From positions 1,984,001-2,048,000 of the forward strand of contig NC_017964.1 in assembly GCF_000219915.2 (NCBI RefSeq): a DNA stretch of 64,000 nucleotides, given 5' to 3'. The position numbers and the translations under genes are program-made. The first letter of the stretch is position 1. Each line of letters starts with the position of its first letter. The notes under the pieces are model-generated. The model saw nothing but the letters and a program-made list of their open reading frames with translations. It did no database searches and was not told the DNA's origin. Below, in pieces: positions 20,218 through 30,178 of the stretch. Source of the stretch: Advenella kashmirensis WT001. Its GTDB lineage: Bacteria; Pseudomonadota; Gammaproteobacteria; Burkholderiales; Burkholderiaceae_B.

Positions 20218-20705
20218 GTGACCGAATTTGATTACACCTGCCTCGGGATTATCACCATCTCGGGGCTCCTTGGATTAATGAGAGGGTTTCTCAAAGAAGC
20301 CTTCTCATTAATTGCTTATGCCGCTGCATTTATTGGCGCAATCTGGTGGGGCCCGGTGGTATATCCCTGGGTGATGCAATACATCAACAACGCGTTGATC
20401 AGCATGGGCATTGGGTACGCGGTGGTGTTCATCGCCATTTTACTGGTTGTCGGTCTGGTCAACGTAACGCTGGCAACATTGATTGAAGCCACGGGGCTGG
20501 GGCCGGCCGACCAGGGGCTCGGTATTTTGTTCGGCATTGCCCGTGGCGTCATGATTATCCTGATCCTGGTTGTGCTTGCCGGTTATACGCCGTTCCCCAA
20601 GGAGCCTGGTGGGTCAATGCCAGGTTTTCCCCCATGGCAATGATGGCGGTGCATGAAATCAAGTTGCGCCTGCCCGATAGCATCGGTTCATATTTACCTT
20701 ATTAG
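20218..20705 (+). CDS. cvpA: Colicin V production family protein CvpA (frame broken)
   Basis: Inner-membrane protein of about 162 aa with four hydrophobic segments. It opens with GTG at 20218, reading MTEFDYTCLGIITISGLLGL, and has RGFLKEAFSLIAYAAAF, typical of CvpA. The frame breaks near 20602 (CCC TGG context); the next frame reads WWVNARFSPMAMMAVHEIK and ends LPY with TAG at 20703-20705. The place just before purF is the classic one. Its exact role is unsettled; envelope homeostasis is the usual suggestion. Confidence 0.85.
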
Positions 20706-20752
20706 TTTCATCTTTTCGTTTTCTCTCTCGTATTTTTCAGGATAGGCTTTTT

Positions 20753-22270
20753 ATGTGCGGAATTATCGGTATCGTCGGGCGCGGTCCAGTGAATCAACTG
20801 GTATACGACAGTCTGCTGTTACTGCAACATCGTGGACAGGACGCAGCCGGCATTGCGACTGCCTACGGCAACCACTTCAACATGTACAAGGCCCATGGCC
20901 TGGTGCGCGACGTATTTCGCACTCGTAATATGCGCGATCTGCCCGGCCATTCCGGTATCGGGCAGGTACGTTATCCCACTGCCGGTTCCAGCGATTCTCT
21001 GGAAGAGGCGCAGCCATTTTATGTCAATGCGCCCTTTGGCATTACGTTTGCGCACAATGGTAATCTGACCAACTGGCGTGAGCTGCGCGAGTCGCTGTTC
21101 AAGGTAGATCAGCGCCATATCAACACAAACTCGGATTCTGAAGTCCTGCTCAATGTGCTGGCGCATGAACTGCAGTCTGCGGCCAAGGGCAGTAGTCTGG
21201 ATCCTGCCGCCATGTTCAACGCTGTCGCGGCATTGCATCGGCGGGTCAAGGGTGCATACTCGGTAGTTGCGCAAATTGCCGGATATGGCCTGCTGGCGTT
21301 CCGCGATCCTTTCGGCATCCGGCCACTTTGCCTGGGCAAGTTTGAATCGGAGCTGGGCGCGGAGTGGATGGTGGCTTCTGAATCGGTTGCGCTGGAGGGT
21401 AGTGGGTTTGATTTCGTCCGCGACATCGACGCAGGCGAAGCGGTGTTCATTGATCTGGATGGTAATGTGCACGAGCAGCAATGCGCCGACAATCCGGTGC
21501 TCACGCCTTGCATTTTCGAATATGTTTATTTTGCCCGTCCCGACTCCACTATTAATGGCGTGAATGTTTACAATGCGCGCCTGAAGATGGGTGAGTACCT
21601 GGCCGACAAAGTTGCCAGGCAGTTGCGCTTGCGGGAAATAGATGTTGTGATGCCGATTCCCGATTCGTCCCGGCCGGCCGCCATGCAACTAGCCTCCAAG
21701 CTCAAGCTTGAGTATCGTGAGGGGTTCATCAAGAACCGGTATGTCGGTCGCACCTTTATTATGCCTGGGCAGGCGGTGCGCAAAAAATCGGTCCGCCAGA
21801 AGCTGAACGCCATGAGCGTTGAGTTCAAGGACAAAAATGTGCTGCTGGTGGATGACTCCATTGTGCGTGGCACGACCAGTCGCGAGATTGTCGATATGGC
21901 AAGGGCAGCAGGCGCCAGAAAGGTGTTTTTCGCATCCGCCGCGCCGCCTGTCTGTTTTCCCAATGTCTACGGTATTGACATGCCAACCCAGGATGATCTG
22001 ATCGCTAACGGCAGAACGCCTGAAGAGGTCGCTGCCGAGATCGGGGCAGACGGCCTGGTTTATCAGGACCTGGCGGATCTGAAAGCGGCCATTTCGGATT
22101 TGAATCCGGCGCTCACGCAATTTGAAGCCTCCTGCTTTGACGGTCAGTACATCACGGGTGATGTTGATAGCGCTTACCTGGAAAGGCTGCGCCTGACCAG
22201 GCATCAGGTCAAGGAAGGTCAGGCGGTGGGCGGCCTGCAATTTAATATGGGTTACGCAGCCAACGTGTAA
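20753..22270 (+). CDS. purF: Amidophosphoribosyltransferase
   Basis: First committed enzyme of purine synthesis, 505 aa, converting PRPP and glutamine to phosphoribosylamine. The catalytic Ntn cysteine is residue 2 (MCGIIGIVG), exposed after Met removal. The glutaminase half shows LLQHRGQDAAGIAT and FAHNGNLTNW. The PRPP site is VLLVDDSIVRGTTSREIV. An AGGATAGG ribosome site precedes the ATG. It completes the folC-cvpA-purF group. Confidence 0.98.
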   Translation: MCGIIGIVGRGPVNQLVYDSLLLLQHRGQDAAGIATAYGNHFNMYKAHGLVRDVFRTRNMRDLPGHSGIGQVRYPTAGSSDSLEEAQPFYVNAPFGITFAHNGNLTNWRELRESLFKVDQRHINTNSDSEVLLNVLAHELQSAAKGSSLDPAAMFNAVAALHRRVKGAYSVVAQIAGYGLLAFRDPFGIRPLCLGKFESELGAEWMVASESVALEGSGFDFVRDIDAGEAVFIDLDGNVHEQQCADNPVLTPCIFEYVYFARPDSTINGVNVYNARLKMGEYLADKVARQLRLREIDVVMPIPDSSRPAAMQLASKLKLEYREGFIKNRYVGRTFIMPGQAVRKKSVRQKLNAMSVEFKDKNVLLVDDSIVRGTTSREIVDMARAAGARKVFFASAAPPVCFPNVYGIDMPTQDDLIANGRTPEEVAAEIGADGLVYQDLADLKAAISDLNPALTQFEASCFDGQYITGDVDSAYLERLRLTRHQVKEGQAVGGLQFNMGYAANV

Positions 22271-22287
22271 TCGTTGCGTGCACCTTG

Positions 22288-22315
22288 GTCCCTGCCTGCA
22301 CAAACGGGCAGGGAC
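22288..22315 (+). terminator. Hairpin after purF
   Basis: GTCCCTGCC (22288-22296) and GGCAGGGAC (22307-22315) form a perfect 9-bp GC-rich stem with a 10-base loop, 18 bases after the purF stop. No T tract follows, so it may act as a processing barrier or with Rho. The rest of the interval up to the marR promoter shows nothing I can assign. Confidence 0.4.
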
Positions 22316-22474
22316 GCTATTCATATATCGTAGGGCTTGTGGGGATACCGGGCACTACGCATCTGGTCAACAAGCGACGTTATCGGCATAGCAAAAGGAT
22401 GCCGTCCCCCCACCGTTGCAGACCACAGATATTATTCCAAAGCACTCTTTCATATGCTGCGGCGGCTCAGTTCG

Positions 22475-22503
22475 TTGCTGTTGGGCATTTTTAGGAATAT
22501 AAT
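22475..22503 (+). promoter_or_regulatory. Strong promoter of the marR-exporter operon with possible operator
   Basis: TTGCTG (22475-22480) and a perfect TATAAT (22498-22503) are exactly 17 bases apart, 28 bases before the marR ATG. Just downstream, TGACATA and TAAGTCA (22504-22528) form an imperfect inverted repeat, 6 of 7 matching, with 11 bases between. A MarR dimer bound there would block transcription start, which would be autoregulation; that is inference. Confidence 0.6.
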
Positions 22504-22531
22504 TGACATATCATCTATTGGTAAGTCATTT

Positions 22532-23029
22532 ATGTCTCTTTCAAATACAAGCGCAAAACCGGATTTCAGACGGGTGCTTCTGTCTATCTCAGGACAAATC
22601 AATCGTCAGTGGCGCAAGGCGCTGGATCGTCGCTTGCAGCCTTTGGGGCTGACCGAAGCAACCTGGTTGCCGTTGCTGTACATTGCAAGGGCGACAGAGC
22701 CATTGCGTCAAAAGGATCTGGCCGCGCTGATGGGGCTGGACAGCTCGTCAGTGGTGCGTCTGCTCGATGGCCTGCAAACTGCGGGTTATATCCAGCGTCT
22801 GGAAGGCACGGATCGGCGTGAAAAAATCATCCATCTGACCGATGCTGGCCGGCAAACGGTATCCAGCGTCGAGCGGGTAGTGCACGAGGGCCGGCGTCGC
22901 CTGTTTCGGGACATTGACGTCGCAGATCTGGAAATAACCCGATCGGTATTGCAACAGCTTCTGGTCACGCTGGAATCGCTGGACGGTGCACTCTGGTCCG
23001 ATGAGGACGACGCTGATTCTCATGGCTGA
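22532..23029 (+). CDS. MarR family transcriptional regulator
   Basis: Winged-helix regulator of 165 aa. The core shows LTEATWLPLLYIARATEPLRQ, the recognition region KDLAALMGLDSSSVVRLLDGL and the wing RLEGTDRREKIIHLTDAGRQ, all MarR-like. The same frame stays open upstream to 22337, but the ATG at 22532 is right for the promoter and for the family length. Its stop overlaps the exporter start (ATGGCTGA), so the two are cotranscribed. It probably controls the exporter in response to a small molecule. Confidence 0.92.
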   Translation: MSLSNTSAKPDFRRVLLSISGQINRQWRKALDRRLQPLGLTEATWLPLLYIARATEPLRQKDLAALMGLDSSSVVRLLDGLQTAGYIQRLEGTDRREKIIHLTDAGRQTVSSVERVVHEGRRRLFRDIDVADLEITRSVLQQLLVTLESLDGALWSDEDDADSHG

Positions 23030-24247
23030 AAAAAACGTCATACGCGCGCCATTGTGGCTGCTGGTGCTGATAACCTTGAGTGGTACGCTGGCCATGCATA
23101 TGTTTGTGCCGGCCATGCCGGATGCGGCAGCCGATCTTGGTGCCAGCATGAGCGCCATGCAAATGACGATCAGCTTGTATATTCTCGGCCTGGCTTTCGG
23201 CCAGTTGGTCTATGGTCCGCTATCGGACGGATTTGGTCGTCGCCCGTTGCTGCTTGCCGGCTTGTCGATCTATGTGCTGGCCGGCGCGGCAGCTGCCTTC
23301 TCGCAAAGCGAATCTACGCTGGTACTGGCGCGGTTGTTTCAGGCGTTGGGCGGATGCGCCGGCCTGGCGCTGGGACGGGCCATCGTGCGTGATACGGCGA
23401 CAGGAGACAGTGCGGTCAAGGATCAGGCGCTGCTCAATCTGATCATGATGGCCGGGCCCGGCCTGGCCCCTTTGTTCGGGTCGTTTCTTACCTTTCATTT
23501 CGGATGGCGGGCAGTTTTTTATGCGCTCGTTTTGCTGGGTGTATTTACCTTTCTTTCCACCTGGCGATTGTTGCCGGAAACCGGCACGCCAACCGGCAAA
23601 GTGCGGCCGGCCGCTCTGGCCGCAGACTACAAAGCACTGCTGCGTTCTCCTTCGTTTCTGGCTTATGCATTTGGCGGGGGTTGCGCCACAACGGCTATTT
23701 ATTCCTTTATTGCAGCCGCGCCCTTCATAGTCACCAGCGATCTGCATCGATCTGTGCAGGAAGTAGGTATCTATCTGGCTCTGTTGATCGTTGGGCTATC
23801 GCTAGGCAATGCCGCAACGCGGCAGCTGATCGGTCGCTATTCGCTGGAGCGACTGCTAATTGGCGGCAATGCGCTCAGTGTCGTGGCGGCCCTGCTGCTG
23901 CTTGCCTTAACCCTGGCCGATATGCTGCATATCGCGAGCGTGACCACGCTCATGTTCGTATTTGCCATCGGCGCCGGTATTGCAAGCCCGGCCGCCCTCA
24001 CCAAGGGCTGAGTGTTGATCGCCATCTGATAGGCTCAGCTGCAGGTCTGTATGGTTTTACGCAAATGTTGGTGGGAGCTATCTGTACATCACTGGTCGGA
24101 CTTGGCGATGATCCCGCCCTGACGGCGTTTACAGTGCTCGCCTGTGCCGCTATTCTGGGTCAGGCCGGATTATGGTTCGGCATGAAACAGGATCGGCGCC
24201 TGGCGCATAATGTGTTGGCTTCGGATGCGCCTACCGGACATCACTAA
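23022..24247 (+). CDS. Bcr/CflA-type MFS drug exporter (frame broken)
   Basis: Inner-membrane proton-driven exporter of about 408 aa with twelve predicted helices. The N-terminus reads LVLITLSGTLAMHMFVPAMP, and motif A is visible as YGPLSDGFGRRPLLLAGL, both close to Bcr/CflA multidrug and sulfonamide transporters. The frame stops at 24011 after AALTKG; the next frame continues LSVDRHLIGSAAGLYGFTQM to TAA at 24245-24247. One missing C near 24006 (GGC CTG) explains it. The specific substrate cannot be read from sequence. Confidence 0.87.
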
Positions 24248-24283
24248 AGCTGTATCTGATCCATTTGTGTCCGGCCGGCGCTG

Positions 24284-24771
24284 TTATGCAAGGCGGGAAG
24301 CGTGCTGCGTTTTCCCGAACAAAGCGTAACCACTCAATAGCAGTAATACGATAAACAACAGTAGCGCCCACAGGACGTACTCAACCCCGAATACGGTCAC
24401 CTTGCATCCATGCAGGTGGCATAAATGCCGAAAAGCCAGGGCGCCAGGCCATCAAGTCCGGTCGTTCTGGACATGAAAATATCGGCAAATGTGCGATCGC
24501 AAGAGACCATTTCTGATGCTACCGTATGCTGATACCACGCCGCCACGATGCCGGCGATCGACAGCGCGAACGATAGCAGTGCCGCCACACGCGTGACTGC
24601 CCCAGGAACCAGGTTGCCCAGAAGGCAAACGGCAGCGATGACCAATAGAATGAGCCGCTGTAACACACACCACGCGCAAGGCGGCATATTGAAAACATGC
24701 TGGCTGACGAGCGCAACAGCTAATGCAAGCAGGCAGAGCAGGGCAATAAGATTCAGGCGAGACTGGGTCAT
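24284..24771 (-). CDS. dsbB: Disulfide bond formation protein DsbB (frame broken)
   Basis: Inner-membrane quinone reductase of about 162 aa that reoxidises DsbA. The first redox pair is C32-x2-C35 (MPPCAWCVLQR); the second periplasmic loop carries cysteines in MVSCDRTF and YATCMDAR. The annotated frame stops at 24397, which would remove the last membrane helix, but the next frame reads VTVFGVEYVLWALLLFIVLL and ends at 24284. One missing G near 24400 restores the normal length. The start overlaps the marC stop by 4 bases. Confidence 0.88.
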
Positions 24772-25481
24772 AGAGAAGTTCTGGAGTAGGTTGAATAAAT
24801 ATCGGCAAACAGGCGCATGATCAACTCGTGCGCGCCGTCCCACATAATCTGGACGCCGATGCACAGCAGAATGAAAGCGGACAGTCGCATGAAGACGGCC
24901 GTCCCTGAAGCGCCCAGGCGGGCAAGAAAGCGCGCGGCAAAACGCAGGCAGAAAAACAGGATAGCGCTAACGCTGATCACGGCCAGGATCATGGCACTCA
25001 CACTCATGACACCCGCGCCTGCGCTGATAAAATCAAACGAAGCCCCTACGGTAATGGCCGCAGAAATACTGCCTGGCCCGCAGGCGATCGGGAAGGTGAG
25101 GGGGTAAAAAGCGCTGGACTTTACTTTTTCCTGTGAATAGTTTTCCACCAGCTTTTCATGGGCATCGGTATCCGGATCTTTGGCATTGACCAGTTGCCAG
25201 GCACTGGCCACAACCAGCAGGCCGCCACCGACACGGACAATGGGCAGCGAGAGACCGAAAAAACTCAATACCATATTGCCGAACAGCGCAGCAAGCGTGA
25301 GCATCACAAAAACGTTGACTGAAATGCGTTTGGCCAGTTGCCTGCGGGTTGAGGCGCTGGCCCCTTCGGTCATGGTCAGGAAGATAGGCGCAACTGCCGG
25401 CGGGTTTACGATGGGCAGCAGCGTGGCAAGTACAAACAAAAAGCTGCGGCTGAAAATCAGGATATATTCATTGATGCTCAT
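24768..25481 (-). CDS. MarC family integral membrane protein
   Basis: Protein of 237 aa with about six membrane segments. The family features are LFVLATLLPIVNPPAVAPIF near the N-terminus and YPLTFPIACGPGSISAAITV in the middle. The name comes from a locus once linked to multiple antibiotic resistance; the molecular role is not established. It is 6 bases downstream of glnD on the same strand and overlaps dsbB by 4 bases, so glnD, marC and dsbB are likely one transcript. Confidence 0.92.
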   Translation of the reverse strand: MSINEYILIFSRSFLFVLATLLPIVNPPAVAPIFLTMTEGASASTRRQLAKRISVNVFVMLTLAALFGNMVLSFFGLSLPIVRVGGGLLVVASAWQLVNAKDPDTDAHEKLVENYSQEKVKSSAFYPLTFPIACGPGSISAAITVGASFDFISAGAGVMSVSAMILAVISVSAILFFCLRFAARFLARLGASGTAVFMRLSAFILLCIGVQIMWDGAHELIMRLFADIYSTYSRTSL

Positions 25482-25487
25482 TGTTGT

Positions 25488-28089
25488 CTATTTCTGCGCA
25501 GTCAGGTTGTTGATGGCGGTCAGTAAATCACGTTTGAACTGCATCTGGGTGCGGGGGTTATCCAGGGCGCTGCCACCAAGAATGAAAATATCCTCGACGC
25601 GATCGCCCAGCGTCATGACCTTGGCCATTTGCAGGTTAATCTGATGTCGCTTGAAGGTGTTGGCAAGCGCATAAAGAATACCAGGGCTGTCCATCGCTGT
25701 AATTGACAATCGCCAATATTGACTGTTTTCATCAGGTAAAAGTTCAATCAGGGGTACCAGCGGAAATGTGCGCGAGCGGCGAATATTGGCGCCCACGACA
25801 TAGCGGTTGCTTTTCAGGGTCAGAGGTTCGTTCTGGGTCGGTAGCGGTTCATTCAGCCGATTACGCAAGCCATGCTCGATCAGCGGCACGTTGGAACGGA
25901 TGTCTGCATCAATGGCTGCGCTGTCCACCACGAAACTGTCCAGCGCGTAGCCCTGGCGCGTCGTGTGAATGCGGGCGTCCAGAATATCAATGCGCTGTTC
26001 GTAGAAGTAGGAACAGATTTGCTCAAACAGATCGGGGCGATCGGGTGTGTACACCATCACCTGAATGCCTTCGTTGTTTTCGGTAGGGCGCGCACGGACC
26101 TCAGCTCCAACCTGCGGCAGCATGCGGTACAGAAGCCGGGTATGCCAGGCAATATCTCTGGCTTCATGCCGTAAAAAATAGGCCACATCCAGGGTATTCC
26201 AGAAGCGATCCCGGTCCTCGTCGCTGATGCCCGAAAAACGCACAAGCGCGATCGCGTCGTTCTTGCGCTGCGTCAGTACCGATTGCCGGTCAAATACATT
26301 GCTTCCCAGGGCCGTTAACGTGTAATGGTACAGGTCTTCAAGCAGTTTGCCTTTCCATGCGTTCCACACTTTGGGGCTGGTGCCGCGAATATCGGCGACC
26401 GTCAGCAAATAAAGAGCGGTCAGGCGGCGTTCCGTGCCAACAATATCGGCAAATTCCTGTATGACCGAGGGCTCGGACAGATCCCGTTTCTGGGCAAACG
26501 CAGACATGGTCAGGTGGTGCTCTACCAGAAACTCCACCAGCGCACGATCCTGCGGATCCAGATTATGATCGCGGGCGAATTTACGTACTTCCAATGCGCC
26601 CAGCGTCGAGTGATTGCCGCCACGTCCTTTGGCGATGTCATGGAACAGGGCGGCCACGTACAGCAGCCAGTGCTGGTCCATGTCGGCTATCAGCCGGCTG
26701 GCCAGAGGATACTCCTGCGCATGTTCAGGCATGGTAAAGCGACGGATATTGCGGATCACCATCAGCGTGTGCTGATCTACGGTGTAGACGTGAAACAGGT
26801 CGTGCTGCATTTGTCCCACGATTTTCCGAAACACCGGAATGTACTGAGGCAAAATGCTGAGCATGGTCATTCGCCTGAAGCTGTGCACAATACCGGTGGG
26901 CTGTTGCAGTATCTGCAGAAACAGCCATTTGTTAACCGGGTTGCGGCGAAACTGCGCGTCAATCCGATGACGTGAGCTCCAGATTTGTCGTTGCAGTTTG
27001 GCCGACATGTCATTGACTTCTGGATGTTGCTGCAATACCAGAAAGGCTTTAAGAAGCAACTGCGGCTTTCGCTCGAAGGCATCGTCTGCGACAAGATCAA
27101 GCTGCTGGCCGACACGGCAGAAATCTTCATCGATCATGACGCTGCAATCTTTGACCGGGAAAAAGTACTCCCGGAAGCTTTGCATCATGATGTGGTTCAT
27201 CAGATAGACGATTCGGGCCGCCCAGTAATAGCGCTGCATGAGGATTTCGCCCGGGCGCGCGTATCGGTGGCCTTGATGCGGTACACCTCGGCCAACAGCG
27301 GCTGGTTGTGGAACATCAGGCGATCGTCACGTTTTCCCGCAAGAAGATGCAGGTCTATGCGCAGGCGCTTGAAAGCCTGTTCGGCCTTGGCGCATTTGGC
27401 GGCTTCGTCGCGCGTCATCATGCCGTGTGCGACCAGATCGCGCCAACTGCCGGACAGCCCTGCCGCAAGACTGATCCAGCGGATCATTTGCAGGTCGCGC
27501 AAAGCCCCTGGGGACTCCTTGCAATTGGGTTCAAGCGAATAGGGTGTGTCACTGTGACGTGCATATCGCTGCTGTAACTCGAGCTGCTTGGCCAGAAAGA
27601 AATCCTGGGGATTCAATTGTTCGCGAAACCGCGTCTGCAGCGTGGATACAAGCTTGCGATTGCCCAGAATGAAACGCAACTCAAGCAAGCCGGTTTCAAT
27701 CGTGATGTCGGCGGCGCTCTCGCTCAGGCATTCGTCAATGGTCCGCACGCTATGGCCGATATCCAGGCCCAGGTCCCATAAGGACGATACGAATTGCTCC
27801 AGAAGTACTTTGTCGCCATCCTCGGGCGCTCGCTGCAAAAGAATAAGCAGGTCAATATCCGAATAGGGAAACAGTTCGCCGCGGCATATCCTCCGATGGC
27901 GCACAGGCTGGCGCCGGCCGGCAAGGGAAAGCTGGCTGCCATCTCCTTCATGGCCTGGTCGGTGTGTTTTCTGAGCGCCACCAGCAATGAGTCTGGACGC
28001 GAGCGGTGCTGGCGGTAATTGTCCAGGGCCTGCGTTTTCAGCGCCTGCAAACGGTTGCGGATCGCGATAGCCGGGCTCACAATGTTCAT
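25488..28089 (-). CDS. glnD: PII uridylyltransferase/uridylyl-removing enzyme (two frame breaks)
   Basis: Nitrogen sensor of about 867 aa that adds UMP to PII proteins or removes it according to glutamine level. Reading through three frames gives the nucleotidyltransferase motif [20 protein letters not shown], the glutamate-rich middle, the HD site in LFHDIAKGRGGNHS and two C-terminal ACT domains (VYTPDRPDLFEQICSYF and ITAMDSPGILYALANTF). Breaks lie near 27890 (GGC CGC) and 27235 (GC-rich), each a missing base. All catalytic parts are present, so the gene is probably intact in the cell. Confidence 0.93.
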
Positions 28090-28126
28090 GAATGTCCTTC
28101 GGGCCTCATGGCGGGCAGACTGGCAG

Positions 28127-28930
28127 TCAGGGCAGGCTCTTGACGAAAGCGGGCGGGGCGGGCATGCCCGGCGAGCGTGTCAATACATCGTAGCCGTTCT
28201 CGGTCACGATCAGTGTATGCTCCCACTGGGCAGACAGGCTGTGGTCGCGGGTGACGACCGTCCACTGGTCGGCCAATACCTTCGTTTCCCGGCGGCCGGC
28301 GTTGATCATGGGTTCGATCGTGAAGACCATGCCCTGTTTCAGGGTAAGGCCTTCGCCGGGTTTGCCATAGTGGAGCACTTGTGGGTCTTCATGAAAGCGC
28401 TGGCCGATACCATGACCGCAATATTCCCGAACAACGGAAAAACCGTTGCTTTCAGCGTGTTTTTGAATCGCGTGACCGATATCGCCCAGGGTTGCGCCAG
28501 GACGCACCTGTTCTATACCAAGCCACATGCATTCATAGGTAATGTCGGTCAGGCGCCGGGCCAGAATGGACGGGGCACCCACGTAGAACATGCGGCTGGT
28601 ATCGCCGAACCATCCATCCTTGATAATGGTGACATCAATATTGAGCACATCGCCCGACTTGAGCTTTTTGTCCCCCGGGATGCCATGACAAATGACATGA
28701 TTGACCGAAGTGCACACTGCGCCGGTAAAGGGGGGGTAGCCTGGCGGTTGATAGCCGATAGTGGCCGATTCGACACCCAGCTCTGTCATGAAGTCGTGAC
28801 AGATTTGGTTAATTTGACCGGTGGTGATGCCCGGTTTAATCTGCGGAGCGATATGATCAAGGACCCGGGCGGCGTCTTCGCAGGCTGCCCGCATGGCATT
28901 GATGTCCTGCTGATTTGTGAGTGTGGCCAT
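28127..28930 (-). CDS. map: Methionine aminopeptidase, type I
   Basis: Metalloenzyme of 267 aa that removes the initiator Met from new proteins. Metal ligands are visible: Asp in VLNIDVTIIKDGWFGDTSRM (two Asp), His in GHGIGQRFHEDPQVLHYG, Glu in FTIEPMINAG and the last Glu in WEHTLIVTENG. Its position divergent from rpsB is conserved in proteobacteria. It lies 37 bases upstream of glnD on the same strand. Confidence 0.97.
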   Translation of the reverse strand: MATLTNQQDINAMRAACEDAARVLDHIAPQIKPGITTGQINQICHDFMTELGVESATIGYQPPGYPPFTGAVCTSVNHVICHGIPGDKKLKSGDVLNIDVTIIKDGWFGDTSRMFYVGAPSILARRLTDITYECMWLGIEQVRPGATLGDIGHAIQKHAESNGFSVVREYCGHGIGQRFHEDPQVLHYGKPGEGLTLKQGMVFTIEPMINAGRRETKVLADQWTVVTRDHSLSAQWEHTLIVTENGYDVLTRSPGMPAPPAFVKSLP

Positions 28931-28936
28931 AACTGC

Positions 28937-28966
28937 TTGAGTAAATGAGTGAAATAATAGTAGAAT
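28937..28966 (+). promoter_or_regulatory. Candidate promoter for the rpsB leader transcript
   Basis: TTGAGT (28937-28942) and TAGAAT (28961-28966) are 18 bases apart on the plus strand, directly after the map start codon. If used, the rpsB message would carry a leader of about 440 bases. Confidence 0.4.
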
Positions 28967-29413
28967 TATAGGCTTTCCCGGATTTGTTTGGCGAATCTTT
29001 GGTAAAAGCCGCCGGATCTGGCTACCGGATCTGATGGTTGGCTGGTGGCTCAGAGGTACTCGGGAGTGGCTGAAAGTAGTAGCTCAGGGTAAGTAGCTCA
29101 TGATAGTAGCTCATGGGCACCCTTAGTGGTACAGGAGTTGCTCGTTGGGACTGCTGGAAGGCTGCCAGGCGTTATTGCATAGTGTACAGGGCAATAGCCC
29201 TGATTCGCAAAATCGGCCACCGGGCTGGGTAACCTCAGACCCTCACTACCAATGGTAGGTTAAGGCAGGCGATGGGAAAGAAGTGCTGAAAAAAATGTCA
29301 GCAAAGTTTGTTTTTTATTTTAATAGCGCGCCGTTTTTCCTAGGGTGTTGATTATATACAACAAAATCAATATCAAGACGGTGCTGGAACTTAACCCTTT
29401 GGAGTTATAAATC
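28967..29413 (+). promoter_or_regulatory. Candidate structured 5' leader of rpsB
   Basis: This gene-free stretch is far longer than needed for a ribosome site. It holds CCGGATCTG twice at a 13-base period (29012, 29025) and GTRGCTCA-like units at 29045, 29066, 29079, 29093 and 29106. The strong hairpin CAGGGC-AATA-GCCCTG (29187-29202) competes with an upstream pairing. There are a CTACC/GGTAG hairpin (29246-29258), a TGCTGA/TCAGCA hairpin with a T run (29284-29316) and a TGTTG/CAACA hairpin (29346-29363). In other bacteria S2 represses its own leader; an analogous role here is inference. I do not recognise a named RNA family. Confidence 0.4.
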
Positions 29414-30163
29414 ATGTCATTAATGCGTGAAATGCTGGAAGCTGGTGTGCACTTTGGCCACCAAACCCGTTACTGGAATCCTAAAATGTCTCAGTACATT
29501 TTCGGCCACCGTAACAAAATCCATATTATCAATCTGGAAAAAACCGTTGCCAACTTTCTGGAAGCCCAGAAATTTGCACGCCAAATTGCCTCACGTGGCG
29601 GCAACATCCTGCTCGTGGGAACAAAACGCGCTGCCCGTGAAATTATTGCCGAAGAAGCGGCACGCTGCGGTATGCCTTTTGTAGACAGCCGCTGGCTGGG
29701 TGGCATGATGACCAATTTCAAAACGGTCAAAACGTCCATCAAGCGTCTCAAGGACATGGAAGCCGCTGTTGCCGATGGCAGCAAAGAGCGCATGAGCAAG
29801 AAAGAAGGCCTCATGTTCGACCGCGAAATGGACAAGCTGAACAAATCCATCGGCGGCATCAAGGATATGAACACCTTGCCTGACGCGCTGTTTGTAATCG
29901 ACGTTGGCTATCACAAAATCGCCATTCAGGAAGCCCGCACACTGGGTATTCCCGTTATCGCCGTGGTCGATACCAACCACTCTCCGGATGGTGTTGAGTA
30001 CGTTATCCCAGGTAACGATGACTCTGCCAAAGCGATCGCGCTGTACGCAAAAGGCATTGCGGACGCAGTTCTGGAAGGCCGCGAGCAGAACCTGAACGGC
30101 GTGGTTGAAACCATTGTCGAAGGTGAAGAAGAGTTCGTCGAAGAAGTACCGGAAAACAACTAA
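29414..30163 (+). CDS. rpsB: 30S ribosomal protein S2
   Basis: Ribosomal protein of 249 aa on the back of the small subunit. The start [22 protein letters not shown] is the S2 signature, with later [15 protein letters not shown] and [27 protein letters not shown] lies 8 bases before the ATG. It is followed by tsf, as in nearly all bacteria, but separated from it by a strong hairpin. Confidence 0.98.
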   Translation: MSLMREMLEAGVHFGHQTRYWNPKMSQYIFGHRNKIHIINLEKTVANFLEAQKFARQIASRGGNILLVGTKRAAREIIAEEAARCGMPFVDSRWLGGMMTNFKTVKTSIKRLKDMEAAVADGSKERMSKKEGLMFDREMDKLNKSIGGIKDMNTLPDALFVIDVGYHKIAIQEARTLGIPVIAVVDTNHSPDGVEYVIPGNDDSAKAIALYAKGIADAVLEGREQNLNGVVETIVEGEEEFVEEVPENN

Positions 30164-30178
30164 GTTTTACTGCAGCAC

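Noticed and set aside
20819..21688. A 289-codon minus-strand open frame opposite purF
   Set aside because: Shadow of purF, with no domain, ribosome site or neighbour support.
29079..29113. TAGCTCAG-like sequence resembling a tRNA D-arm
   Set aside because: There is no acceptor stem, anticodon arm or GGTTCGAATCC T-arm around it; it is better seen as a short repeat in the rpsB leader.
29012..29113. Short repeats considered as a CRISPR array
   Set aside because: Units are 8-9 bases with 4-6 base spacers, far too short, and no cas genes are present.
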